64,000 nucleotides of DNA, from NCBI GenBank assembly GCA_018434325.1, contig JAHDPO010000010.1:1-64000 (forward strand), given 5' to 3'. Positions 53,801-61,971 of this stretch are shown here, one piece after another (positions within the stretch are counted from its first letter, which is position 1; every line of letters starts with the position of its first letter). The position numbers and the translations under genes were made by a program. A model generated the notes under the pieces. It was not told the DNA's origin and made no database searches. It worked only from the letters and a program-made list of their open reading frames with translations. This stretch comes from Clostridia bacterium (GTDB taxonomy: Bacteria > Bacillota > Peptococcia > DRI-13 > UBA5745).

Positions 53801-56800
53801 CCTCTCCGGGAACGTTTAACGTCACCGGCAGGGAGTGCGGCGTCAGGGCTTGGTATGGCGACGTCAAAGTGAGCAACGCCACCGCAACGGCGCCTTCCAC
53901 AAACAATGACGCGCTTAGTTACGGTGTATACGCCCGCTATGGGGCCCAGGTTACGGTGAACGGCAATGCCAGCGGCAAAAAATTCGGAGCCTACGCCGAT
54001 TCGGGCTACGGCGGCAAAAGAACGAAGGTTGTCGTCGTCGGCGATGCCATAGCGGAAAATGTCAATAACAATTTTAACCCAAGAATCGGGGCCAATGCCA
54101 CCAACTATGCGGATATTGAGGTGGCCGGCAATGCTTCCGGCGGCTGGATCGGCGTTGCTGCAGAAAGCAGCAGTACGGCCAAGGTGGGCGGCAAGGCTAC
54201 CGGCGGTATGTACGGCGCTTATGCAGATCTGAATAGCAGCACCGAAGCAGGGGCGGCTGAGGCCACGGGACAATACGGGGCTGCCGCTTATAATGGCAAT
54301 AATGACTCTTCTGTTCTCGTCAAGGGCAATGCTGTCGCCCATCCGTTAAACGGCATCGGAGCCGTGGCCAATGCAGGCAATATCACCATAGACGGCGTAA
54401 TCACAGCGCCCATCTACGTGAGAACCGGATCGACCGATAAAAATGCCGGCGAATACACGGTTGACGGCAGCAAACCCGGCTATCGCAAGTACAGCGATGG
54501 CACAGCCACCGTTTGGGTGAAGGAAGCAGCACCTGGAAATATCTGCGCTATCGGCAGCAAAGAGTATACTACTCTAATGGCAGCTATCACCGATGCCAAC
54601 GCCGCCGGCAGCCCCCAGACCATCAGGCTGCTGCGGAATATCACGGAAAACCAGGAGATCACCATTACCGGTGATATCACCTTCAATCTGGACGGTTACA
54701 ATCTTACGATTGATACCAGCGCCGAAAACGGCTCTACCGCCTTGTATGTAAATGGTGGCAAAGTAAATTATAGTGGCAATGGCAGATTTGATGTTATCGG
54801 CAACTTTTCCAGCGTGCGGGCCGACGGCTCAGGGGCCTCCGCCACAGTTAGCTACGCTGAATCCACAACGGGCAGTGCCTATAACGTACAGGCGGGAGCG
54901 GGCGGCAAGGTTGTTGTCAAGGGCAATGCCCTGTGCCGCAGCGCCGGCAGCTACGGGCTGAGAGCCGTTTCAGGCGGCAATATCACCGTGGAAGGCGCTG
55001 TCCTATGCTTGGGCGAAAACAGCTGGGGCGTATATTCCACCGGCAGCGGTAGTATAGCCACCGTGAAAGGCGGCGTGACAGCAGCAGCCGTTGGCGATGG
55101 CAGCACCGGCGTTAACGCCAATAACGGCGGCAAAGCCGATATCACCGGCAATATCACGGCCAGCGAAGTCGGTGTCACCGCTTACGGCACGACTGCCACT
55201 GAAGTAACCGTAACCGGCAGTGTGACGGTGGAAGGGCCGGACAGCGCAGGCATCAGCATCGGCGGCGGCAGCACAGTCACCGTTACCGGCAACGTAACGG
55301 TTAAGGGCTCCGGCTGTACCGGGCTTGCCGCCAACAGCGGCAACATCCGAGTCGGCGGCAAGCTGGAATCGGAGGGTCTTGGCGCAGAAACCACCAATAG
55401 CGGCACCATCACCGTTGACGGTGTATTCACAGCGTCAGGCAGCTACGTAAAGGTAGGCGGAATCATTAAGGGCGCCGGTGAAAATGAAGCCGCAAGTTCC
55501 ACCCCTGGCTATAGGGAATACAAGAATGGCGGCAACATCGTTTGGATCAAAGAGACCTCAGTTATTGTGCCGCCTGCGGTACTGACGGGGCCGGTGACCA
55601 GCCTGACCGCCACCGGAGCCACCCTCTCCGGTACGATGACCTCCGACGGCGGCGGAGCGGTTACGGAAATCGGCTATGTTTACGGCGCCTCGCCAAACCC
55701 GGTGATCAGCGGGTCAGGCGTTTCCAAGATGACTTTGGGCAATTCCTATTCAGGCCCGTTTACGATTTCGATTACCAGCCTTACTTCTAACACGACTTAT
55801 CATGTCCGGGCCTATGCTAAAAACAGCGCAGGAGTTGCTTACGGAGCCGATGTTAGCTTCACTACCCTGCCTGCAGCGCCGGCAACCTACCTGGTCACTG
55901 TCAACGGCAGCTACGCTTCGCCTACTGGCGCGGGCACCTATGCTGCAGGCGCCACCGTAAGCATCCATGCCGGCAGCCGCACGAGCTATACCTTTACCGG
56001 CTGGACCTCTCCCGATGTGACGATTAGCAATGCCGCCGGCACAGACGCCAGCTTCACCATGCCGGCCAAGGCCGTCACCGTGACCGCAGGCTGGAGTTAT
56101 AACGGTGGTGGTGGAGGCGGCGGAGGCGGCGGTTCAACGGCGCCTTCTGCACCGACCTATAATGCAGACGTAAAAGAAGGAACCGGTACCGAAACGAAGC
56201 TTCCGGTCACGGTCAATGCAGAAAACGGAACAGCAGTCATCGATACGGGCGTCGGAAAGCTCACTTCAGGCGATACGGTTGTTACGATGCCCTCGATTCC
56301 GGGCGTTGATATCTATACTGTTGGTATACCGGTTCCCGATCTGTCAACATCGGATGCTCAAGGCAGCCTGATCGTCGAAACCGGTAACGGCAGCATCACT
56401 GTCCCCTCAAACATGCTGACGGGTATTCCGGAAATCAGCGGCAGCAAAGCTCAAGTCTCCATTGGCAAGGGAGATAAGAGCGCTTTGCCGGAGGACGTCA
56501 AAGCTGCCATCGGTGACAGACCATTGATTCAGCTCACCCTATCCATCGACGGCCAGCAAACCAACTGGTCTAATCCCGGCGCGGCGGTAACGGTAAGCAT
56601 CCCCTACACCCCGACGGCAGCGGAGCTGGCAAATCCCGAGAGCATTGTGATATGGCACATCGATGGCGCCGGCAATGCCGTAGCCATTCCTAACGGACGC
56701 TACGATGCGGCAACGGGAACAGTGACCTTTGCTACTACTCACTTCAGTTATTATGCAGTAACTTATCACAAAGTGAGCTTTAGCGATGTAGCTGCGGAGG

Positions 56801-57258
56801 CGTGGTATCACGATGCGGTGAGTTTCCTCGCAGCAAGAGGCATTACCGGCGGTACGGGCAATGGCAAATACAGCCCCGACGCCAGGCTCACCCGCGGCGA
56901 ATTCATCGTCATGCTGATGCGTGCCTACGAAATCGCCGCCGATGTAAACTACACGGATAATTTCTTCGATGGTGGCAACACCTGGTACACCGGCCATCTG
57001 GCGGCAGCGAAGCGGCTGAGAATTACCGCAGGTGTGGGCAATAACATGTACGCTCCGGCCAGAGCGATCACCCGTCAGGAGATGTACGCTTTGCTGTATA
57101 ACACCCTCAAGGCCCTTGACAAACTACCTGCCGCCAACTCCGGTAAGATACTCTTCGATTTTAGCGAAGCCGGCGGCTCAGGCGAAGCGCTGCAGCCTGA
57201 CGCTGCGGCCACGAGGGCGGAGCTGGCCCAGGCGCTTTATCATCTGCTGACAAAGTAA
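50809..57258 (+). CDS. 2149-residue modular surface protein with C-terminal SLH domains
   Basis: A giant exported protein anchored to the cell wall by three C-terminal S-layer homology (SLH) motifs (about 1988-2149; VSFSDVAAEAWYHDAVSFL, TRGEFIVMLMRAY, RQEMYALLYNTLKALD). A signal peptide covers about 1-33. Four modules begin with an Ile/Cys-rich block followed by a YxSLxxAL-type segment (about 98, 571, 914 and 1243) and continue as Gly/Asn/Val/Thr-rich beta-helix-like repeats with endings such as VWVKE. Then come a fibronectin-like domain (about 1590-1690), a small repeat domain (about 1690-1765), a run of ten Gly and another globular region. AAAGGAG lies ahead of the ATG. It is likely an adhesin or S-layer-associated protein; no catalytic motif was seen. 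Confidence 0.9.
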   Translation: MATHISKSRRILAAVLAVCMLLSLWPAAVGAQEVLPEGGPLMIDTEKLEGADGEEKIPPPAAAGPGEEFGKPENQGQPAGFEGVLFLQADFGPMAIGDDDVCAIGEQGYDSLEAALAVVTEGGTIDILKDITLTTSLTLEKSVTLTSATSSTLHADNRTIKIAAGKSVALQGNLAVDGSASPVIEVFGSFALNGDASIIHTSTNDYVFAIYNRGGMVTINDGSVTGVYGGISNEAGGTLTVTGGTVTAPETAIDSEGSLSVFGGSIGSAASKQGIRVMSGTALIEGGTISGKDFALTINGAATEANVSGGSFSVADVSTGHALRCSGGTTTLTGGSFNGRVATTSNGSLHINCGTGSNSPVISGSVGYSYSGQHQQFFTTLPADLPIPVVQDEETTVNLGGMATSLTYIIDGATDEALGAEPAGTGPAAVVKLQPTATGNFNLVLTPSGISAGQSLKLTLPVTVTAASTDTVIDIAAISGVTAPVVGQAPVTSITATEQYSGSVSWTPAVSTYFNANTAYTATITLTPKAGYTLAGVAANFFTVAGASPVSNAAGSGVITAAFPATGSLPVYVCEVSTTPAATKYESLAQAVNAAADGQTITMLKSFDHITDTAAKVIKINGKSITFNLAGYTLNIGDNSVSAALVVENGGKLELFGVSGELNVTAYGNAVEVTGAGSAATVTNATSINNSAVRVTGGGQVTVRGDAEGKIHAIAAGGASDALGSTVTVGGNAINTDNDRTVIAAAKGSKVTVEGNVTTTGTAGTGGRGVDALDPGTEVHIKGSVEGRFYFCVDASESAQVIVDNNVISTFANTHASYGVRAQTKAQVTVGGNVQVNSNQYSVGVWVKSLSGKTPTQVAVGGTISGKTYVKLDETEKTEAQKEVESTLAGYHTYTLSNTQGTHTVWVKDTSAPANACSIGGTEYASLAAALGAVQTGETKTIKLLKNIDYNGGIILGNSENKHITFDLNSFTLNVVNSGGPGVSVTEGSSVDYVDNTASPGTFNVTGRECGVRAWYGDVKVSNATATAPSTNNDALSYGVYARYGAQVTVNGNASGKKFGAYADSGYGGKRTKVVVVGDAIAENVNNNFNPRIGANATNYADIEVAGNASGGWIGVAAESSSTAKVGGKATGGMYGAYADLNSSTEAGAAEATGQYGAAAYNGNNDSSVLVKGNAVAHPLNGIGAVANAGNITIDGVITAPIYVRTGSTDKNAGEYTVDGSKPGYRKYSDGTATVWVKEAAPGNICAIGSKEYTTLMAAITDANAAGSPQTIRLLRNITENQEITITGDITFNLDGYNLTIDTSAENGSTALYVNGGKVNYSGNGRFDVIGNFSSVRADGSGASATVSYAESTTGSAYNVQAGAGGKVVVKGNALCRSAGSYGLRAVSGGNITVEGAVLCLGENSWGVYSTGSGSIATVKGGVTAAAVGDGSTGVNANNGGKADITGNITASEVGVTAYGTTATEVTVTGSVTVEGPDSAGISIGGGSTVTVTGNVTVKGSGCTGLAANSGNIRVGGKLESEGLGAETTNSGTITVDGVFTASGSYVKVGGIIKGAGENEAASSTPGYREYKNGGNIVWIKETSVIVPPAVLTGPVTSLTATGATLSGTMTSDGGGAVTEIGYVYGASPNPVISGSGVSKMTLGNSYSGPFTISITSLTSNTTYHVRAYAKNSAGVAYGADVSFTTLPAAPATYLVTVNGSYASPTGAGTYAAGATVSIHAGSRTSYTFTGWTSPDVTISNAAGTDASFTMPAKAVTVTAGWSYNGGGGGGGGGGSTAPSAPTYNADVKEGTGTETKLPVTVNAENGTAVIDTGVGKLTSGDTVVTMPSIPGVDIYTVGIPVPDLSTSDAQGSLIVETGNGSITVPSNMLTGIPEISGSKAQVSIGKGDKSALPEDVKAAIGDRPLIQLTLSIDGQQTNWSNPGAAVTVSIPYTPTAAELANPESIVIWHIDGAGNAVAIPNGRYDAATGTVTFATTHFSYYAVTYHKVSFSDVAAEAWYHDAVSFLAARGITGGTGNGKYSPDARLTRGEFIVMLMRAYEIAADVNYTDNFFDGGNTWYTGHLAAAKRLRITAGVGNNMYAPARAITRQEMYALLYNTLKALDKLPAANSGKILFDFSEAGGSGEALQPDAAATRAELAQALYHLLTK

Positions 57259-57278
57259 TACGTAAATTAAACAGAAAG

Positions 57279-57320
57279 CAAGCCGGCAGGTTCAAAAAAG
57301 ACTGCCGGCTTGTTCTGGTT
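57279..57320 (+). terminator. Terminator after the surface-protein gene
   Basis: CAAGCCGGCAG pairs with CTGCCGGCTTG across a 12-nt loop, followed by TTCTGGTTC; the T-run is weak. Confidence 0.75.
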
Positions 57321-57380
57321 CTAAGCTGCCTTCTCGATGATGACTGTATTAGTCGTGCACTGCCGAGGACACTGAAAAAT

Positions 57381-57528
57381 GCGCAAAATTTCAAGTTTAA
57401 AGTGTCAGGACACCGTTTTGGAGAATGTATTTGACTGCATTTTACCGTATTCGGCTATATTTAGTGTATTTGTAAGAGAATAGGCCATATTTTGAAGGAG
57501 CGCCACACTTTAAACCTGCAATTTTGCG
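57381..57528 (+). mobile_element. MITE-like element, copy B
   Basis: A 148-bp element with ends GCGCAAAATTTCAAGTTTAA and TTAAACCTGCAATTTTGCG. It shares the core CGGCTATATTTAGTGT (57452-57466) with copy C. It lies in the 457-bp gap between the surface protein and nrdG; the remaining 190 bp before nrdG hold nothing I recognise. Confidence 0.75.
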
Positions 57529-57715
57529 TATTAAGCTGAGACTTGGCAACTTTTTCAGTGGCCTCTGCACCGCCTCGTTTTTTGTACAGGTTCCTGATGC
57601 TTACCGCTTCCGGGATCTTTAGCTGCTTTATGATGATGAAATGTTCAAGAATAAATAGTACAATGGACTTACAAAAAGATTTACAAACTTTTATTATTCA
57701 AGGATGTGACATTCT

Positions 57716-58426
57716 ATGATTATTGGAGGAATTCAAAAGCTATCCTTGCTGGATTATCCCGATAAGACCTGCTGCACCATTTTTACAATCGGGTGCAATT
57801 ATAGATGCCCTTACTGCCACAATGCCTCCCTGATCCAGGGCTCGAGCCCGGAAGAAATCATCTCTCTGGAAAAAATCATTGCGCCGGAAGCGATCATGGC
57901 TTTTCTGAAAAAACGCCGGGGGCTTTTGGACGGCGTCTGCGTCACCGGCGGCGAACCGCTTTTGCAAAAGGGACTGGAAGGCTTTCTTTATGAGATAAAA
58001 AACCTCGGCTTCTCTGTAAAGCTGGATACCAACGGCAGTTATCCCGAAAGGCTGCGGGAGCTTATTGCCAGTGCTTTGGTGGATTACGTGGCCATGGATC
58101 TGAAAAATGCGCCGGATAAATACGGACAGACAATCGGGATCAGCAGCTTCGACATTGCTCCCATCAAAGAAAGCGTTGCTGTTTTGCTTGCCGCCAGCGT
58201 ACCCTATGAGTTCAGGACAACCGTAGTCCGTGAATTCCATACCGCAGAAGATATGCTTGCCATGGCCCGCTGGATCAAGGGCGCCAAGCATTACTATCTG
58301 CAAAGCTATGTGGATTCCGATGATGTTTTGACAAAGGGATTGAGCGGTTATTCAAAAGAAGAAATGCATTCACTCCTTGAATTGGTTCGTTTAATCATAC
58401 CCGAGGCCGAGCTGCGGGGAATTTAG
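57716..58426 (+). CDS. nrdG: Anaerobic ribonucleotide reductase activase NrdG
   Basis: A radical SAM enzyme that puts the glycyl radical on NrdD. The 236-residue protein has the motif CNYRCPYC (about 28-35, CxxxCxxC) near its N terminus and the typical GGIQKLSLLDYPDKT and GGEPLLQ. It resembles the slightly longer activating enzymes of class III reductases. It comes before nrdD, the reverse of the usual order, with two NrdR boxes and a promoter in between. Confidence 0.88.
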   Translation: MIIGGIQKLSLLDYPDKTCCTIFTIGCNYRCPYCHNASLIQGSSPEEIISLEKIIAPEAIMAFLKKRRGLLDGVCVTGGEPLLQKGLEGFLYEIKNLGFSVKLDTNGSYPERLRELIASALVDYVAMDLKNAPDKYGQTIGISSFDIAPIKESVAVLLAASVPYEFRTTVVREFHTAEDMLAMARWIKGAKHYYLQSYVDSDDVLTKGLSGYSKEEMHSLLELVRLIIPEAELRGI

Positions 58427-58429
58427 ACA

Positions 58430-58477
58430 TAACCATATATAGTGTAATTGTTTTTGAAAAAACTCAATATATAGTAT
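58430..58477. promoter_or_regulatory. Two NrdR boxes upstream of nrdD
   Basis: TAACCATATATAGTGT (58430-58445) and ACTCAATATATAGTAT (58462-58477) both fit the NrdR-box consensus acaCwAtATaTwGtgt at most positions. Their centres are 32 bp apart, three helical turns, as expected for paired boxes, and they end 7 bp before the nrdD -35. NrdR is the nucleotide-dependent repressor of bacterial reductase genes. Confidence 0.65.
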
Positions 58478-58484
58478 ATATTCA

Positions 58485-58513
58485 TTGACTCTCCATAATT
58501 TTCAAGATATAAT
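58485..58513 (+). promoter_or_regulatory. Sigma-A promoter of nrdD
   Basis: TTGACT (58485-58490) and TATAAT (58508-58513) are 17 bp apart, about 27 bp ahead of the nrdD Shine-Dalgarno. Confidence 0.85.
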
Positions 58514-58546
58514 GAATATCACTGATAAGATTAGGGAGATGGATTT

Positions 58547-60853
58547 ATGTACCAAGTAGTGAAACGAGATGGTTATGTCACCGGATTTGACCTGTCAAAG
58601 ATAAGCAAAGCAATTACAAAGGCTTTCGAGGCCCAAAACAAACAGTATCATCCGCAAACCATTGACTTTTTGGCACTGAAGGTAACTGCCGATTTTGAAC
58701 CTAAAATTGCCGACGGCAAAATTTCCGTGGAAGATATCCAGGACAGCGTAGAGGCCGTGCTCATCAAAAGCGGCTATGCGGATGTGGCGAAGGCCTTTAT
58801 TTTGTATCGAAAGCATCATGAGAAAATGCGCAATATGAAGTCCACTATTTTGGACTTCAAGGATACGGTAAACAGCTACCTGAATATCACCGATTGGCGG
58901 GTCAAGGAAAATTCCACGGTCACCTATTCGGTAGGCGGATTGATTTTGAGCAATTCCGGCGCCATTACCGCCAATTACTGGCTGAGCGAAATCTACGACG
59001 CCGAAATTGCCCAGGCCCACCGTGACGCCGATCTGCACCTCCATGATTTGTCTATGCTTACCGGATACTGCGCCGGCTGGAGTTTAAAGCAGCTCATTCA
59101 GGAAGGGCTGGGCGGCATCACCGGTAAAATCACTTCAGCCCCTGCCAGCCATTTAGCCACGCTATGCAACCAGATGGTGAATTTTCTTGGCATTATGCAG
59201 AATGAATGGGCGGGAGCCCAGGCATTTTCCTCCTTTGACACCTATCTTGCGCCCTTTGTCAAAGTGGACAACCTATCTTATGACGCCGTCAAAAAATGCG
59301 TCGAAAGCTTTATTTATGGCGTCAACACCCCTTCCCGCTGGGGGACGCAAGCACCCTTTTCCAATATCACTTTGGATTGGGTAGTTCCCCATGATCTTGC
59401 GGAGCTGCCGGCCATTGTAGGCGGCAAGGAAATGGACTTTAGGTACAAAGACTGCAAAAAAGAGATGGATATGGTCAACAAAGCCTTCATCGAAATCATG
59501 ATCGAGGGCGACGCCAACGGCCGGGGTTTCCAGTATCCCATCCCTACCTATTCCATCACAAAAGATTTTGACTGGAGCGATACGGAAAACAACCGGCTTT
59601 TATTTGAGATGACCGCCAAATATGGTACGCCATATTTTTCAAACTATATCAACAGTGAAATGGAGCCCAGCGATGTACGCAGTATGTGCTGCCGCTTGCG
59701 TTTGGATCTGCGGGAACTGCGCAAAAAATCCGGCGGTTTTTTTGGCAGCGGCGAGAGTACTGGTTCTATTGGGGTAGTTACGATTAACCTGCCGCGCATT
59801 GCTTATCTGGCCCAAAATGAGGCGGATTTTTACGGCCGCCTGGATAAGATGATGGACATTGCCGCCAGAAGCCTCAAAATCAAAAGGAACGTAGTAACCA
59901 AACTGCTGGAAGAAGGTCTGTACCCCTACACAAAACGTTATCTGGGCGCCTTCAGCAATCATTTTTCCACCATTGGACTGATTGGCATGAACGAGGCTGT
60001 ATTAAACGCTAAATGGCTGCGAAAAGACATCTCGCATCCGGCGGCCCATGCTTTTGCCAGAGAGGTGCTGAACCATATGAGGAGGCGTCTCTCCGATTAT
60101 CAGGAGGAATACGGCGACCTGTACAATCTGGAAGCCACACCGGCAGAGAGCACAACTTACCGCCTGGCCAAGCATGACGTAAAGCGCTATCCGAATATTA
60201 TCACGGCTGCCAAAGCGGGGGAAACGCCCTATTACACCAATTCTTCCCACCTGCCGGTAGGCTTTACGGATGATATTTTTGAGGCGCTGGCTATTCAGGA
60301 TGATCTGCAGACCTTATATACCTCCGGCACGGTATTCCATGCCTTTTTGGGTGAAAAGCTTCCCGGATGGAAAGGGGCTGCAGCCTTGGTGCGGAAAATC
60401 GCCGAGAATTACACGCTGCCTTATTATACTCTCTCGCCTACTTACTCCGTCTGCAAAAACCATGGCTATATCAAGGGGGAAGAATACGTTTGCGACCAAT
60501 GCGGAGAGGCTACTGAGGTGTACAGCCGTATTACCGGCTATTACCGTCCGGTGAAGAATTGGAATGAGGGGAAGGCACAGGAATTCAAGGACCGCAGGCT
60601 GTACAAGGTAGAAAAAGAAGCCGGCAAGCCGATGCTGTTCACCACCAAAACCTGTCCCAACTGTAAAATCGCCAAAGCCTTCCTGAATGAAGCCAATATC
60701 ACCTTTGAGACTTTGGACGTAGAGGAAAACGTGGGCTTGGTTGAGCGCTATGGCATAAAAAACGCCCCTGCACTGGTTGTCCGGGAAGGGGCGGCGGGGT
60801 ATACGCTATATCTGAACGCCTCCGACATCCGGCGTTTTGCGCAGTCATGCTAA
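58547..60853 (+). CDS. nrdD: Class III ribonucleotide reductase NrdD with C-terminal glutaredoxin-like domain
   Basis: Reduces ribonucleoside triphosphates to deoxy forms without oxygen. The 768-residue protein has an ATP-cone (1-95), the catalytic barrel with SMCCRLRLDLRELRKKSGG and a Zn-binding site near the end (C636, H639, C649, C652), then the glycyl-radical site RITGYYRP (Gly664). After about 29 residues follows a glutaredoxin-like domain (about 693-768) with the redox pair CPNC (703-706). Typical NrdD proteins end soon after the glycyl-radical loop. The fused domain suggests that electrons come from the fused redoxin or NADPH system rather than from formate. The C-terminal stop falls inside a 19-bp repeat. 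Confidence 0.93.
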   Translation: MYQVVKRDGYVTGFDLSKISKAITKAFEAQNKQYHPQTIDFLALKVTADFEPKIADGKISVEDIQDSVEAVLIKSGYADVAKAFILYRKHHEKMRNMKSTILDFKDTVNSYLNITDWRVKENSTVTYSVGGLILSNSGAITANYWLSEIYDAEIAQAHRDADLHLHDLSMLTGYCAGWSLKQLIQEGLGGITGKITSAPASHLATLCNQMVNFLGIMQNEWAGAQAFSSFDTYLAPFVKVDNLSYDAVKKCVESFIYGVNTPSRWGTQAPFSNITLDWVVPHDLAELPAIVGGKEMDFRYKDCKKEMDMVNKAFIEIMIEGDANGRGFQYPIPTYSITKDFDWSDTENNRLLFEMTAKYGTPYFSNYINSEMEPSDVRSMCCRLRLDLRELRKKSGGFFGSGESTGSIGVVTINLPRIAYLAQNEADFYGRLDKMMDIAARSLKIKRNVVTKLLEEGLYPYTKRYLGAFSNHFSTIGLIGMNEAVLNAKWLRKDISHPAAHAFAREVLNHMRRRLSDYQEEYGDLYNLEATPAESTTYRLAKHDVKRYPNIITAAKAGETPYYTNSSHLPVGFTDDIFEALAIQDDLQTLYTSGTVFHAFLGEKLPGWKGAAALVRKIAENYTLPYYTLSPTYSVCKNHGYIKGEEYVCDQCGEATEVYSRITGYYRPVKNWNEGKAQEFKDRRLYKVEKEAGKPMLFTTKTCPNCKIAKAFLNEANITFETLDVEENVGLVERYGIKNAPALVVREGAAGYTLYLNASDIRRFAQSC

Positions 60854-60891
60854 GCCCTAGCAGACATGCTAAGCCCTAGCAGACATGCTAA
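60846..60891. repeat. 19-bp tandem repeat across the nrdD stop codon
   Basis: Two full copies of CATGCTAAGCCCTAGCAGA (60846-60864, 60865-60883) and the start of a third. The nrdD stop codon is in the first copy. Confidence 0.8.
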
Positions 60892-60916
60892 AATGATAAG
60901 AGGAGGAGCGATACCG

Positions 60917-61255
60917 ATGAAAAAATATTTGTTTTATGCCAAGTCGGGCCAAAAAATGTGCTTTGTTCATGTTCTGCTCAATGCCCTGGATCTTAAAAGT
61001 GCCGAAAATGAAGTGAAGATTATTTTTGAGGGAGAATCAGTCAAGCTGCCGCCGATTCTGGCTGAGGAGTCAAATCCTCTTTATAAAAAGGCTTTGGATT
61101 CCGGTCTGATTGCCGGCGTTTGCCTGGCCTGTGCGCAAACCTTAGGCGTGAAGGATGATATTGAGAAGATAAATTTGCCCTTCCTCAAAGACATGAGCGG
61201 TCACGCAGGTATGCGGCCTTATATCGAAGATGGGTATGAGGTTTTCATCTTTTAA
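60917..61255 (+). CDS. Small DsrE-like protein
   Basis: A 112-residue protein with the DsrE/YchN-type pattern: MKKYLFYAKSGQKMCFVHVLLNALDL at the start and VCLACAQTLGV near 75-85. Such proteins often act in sulfur transfer, but this one lacks enough markers to be sure. GAGGAGCG precedes the ATG at 60917. It lies 63 bp after nrdD and may be cotranscribed with it. Confidence 0.7.
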   Translation: MKKYLFYAKSGQKMCFVHVLLNALDLKSAENEVKIIFEGESVKLPPILAEESNPLYKKALDSGLIAGVCLACAQTLGVKDDIEKINLPFLKDMSGHAGMRPYIEDGYEVFIF

Positions 61256-61283
61256 ATTTGATGTTTTTCACCGCGTTATAGAC

Positions 61284-61330
61284 AACAAGCCTCTGGTACC
61301 AGTTTTCAACTGAATACCAGGGGCTTGTTG
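61284..61330. terminator. Hairpin after the DsrE-like gene
   Basis: AACAAGCCTCTGGTA pairs with TACCAGGGGCTTGTT (one G-T pair) across about 16 nt. It lacks a clear T-run, so its role as a terminator is probable but not certain. Confidence 0.55.
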
Positions 61331-61397
61331 AGTAAAATGCTCCCTAATCCAAGCTGTGTTGCAGCGGACATTGAATTTAGACTAAATCCAACAAGAG

Positions 61398-61421
61398 GTG
61401 TAAAACTTGAAATTTTGCACA
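61398..61421 (+). repeat. Solo end of the MITE-like family
   Basis: GTGTAAAACTTGAAATTTTGC matches the right end of the family with a 2-bp loss, and the flank CATTCTCCAG resembles that of copy C. No matching left end was found, so it is a decayed copy. The remainder of the 716-bp gap (61256-61971) holds no gene that I can support. Confidence 0.5.
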
Positions 61422-61647
61422 TTCTCCAGAGGTTGTATTCACTAACCGGATATCGCTTATCAAAGGCAGCCTATCGGATGCTTCCGTATTTATAGCATAC
61501 GATTAAATGGCGTCTGCCCAAGCCTTATTTATCAAGGGCTTCGCTCCTATTGCTGTAAACTCGAGCCTGATTTGAGCACTCGGACTCGATTTTGCGCATT
61601 TGAGTAGGGTAGGCCGCTAAAAAATCCCCTCAAGCATCAGCTTATTT

Positions 61648-61785
61648 GAGCAAAATTGCAGGTTTAAAGTGTCCAAAGACTGCATATCGGCCGGATTTGG
61701 CTGTATTTGGCTATATCTAGTGTAACGGCCAGGATATGTACGCTATTCTTAAGAGACAGCACACTTTAAACTTGCAATTTTGCTC
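61648..61785 (+). mobile_element. MITE-like element, copy C
   Basis: A 138-bp element with ends GAGCAAAATTGCAGGTTTAA and TTAAACTTGCAATTTTGCTC, which are inverted copies of each other over 20 or more bases. The core CTATATCTAGTGT (61711-61723) matches copies A and B. Confidence 0.78.
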
Positions 61786-61840
61786 ATTTTCCAGTGCCCT
61801 CCACTCAGACTCGATTTCGAGTGCAATATCCCATAAAATC

Positions 61841-61892
61841 AGGGCGTCCCCTCTGCACCTTTTCAGGTTCATTTGGGACGCCCTTTTGTTTT
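61841..61892. terminator. Terminator between the MITE copy and the acidic-protein gene
   Basis: AGGGCGTCCC pairs with GGGACGCCCT across about 24 nt and is followed on the plus strand by TTTGTTTTTT. On the minus strand it follows the acidic-protein gene with a weaker T-run, so it may be bidirectional. Confidence 0.7.
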
Positions 61893-61971
61893 TTGCTTTG
61901 CGAATGCGGTTAACGGTCGATAAATTCCCTGCCTATAATCGCAGCATTTAATTCCAGCTTTAATCCCCGCC

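Noticed and set aside
61577-61822. Near-repeats of ACTCGGACTCGATTT at 61577 and 61797
   Set aside because: Similar over about 15 bp only, without a clear boundary; may be chance or remnants of older element copies.
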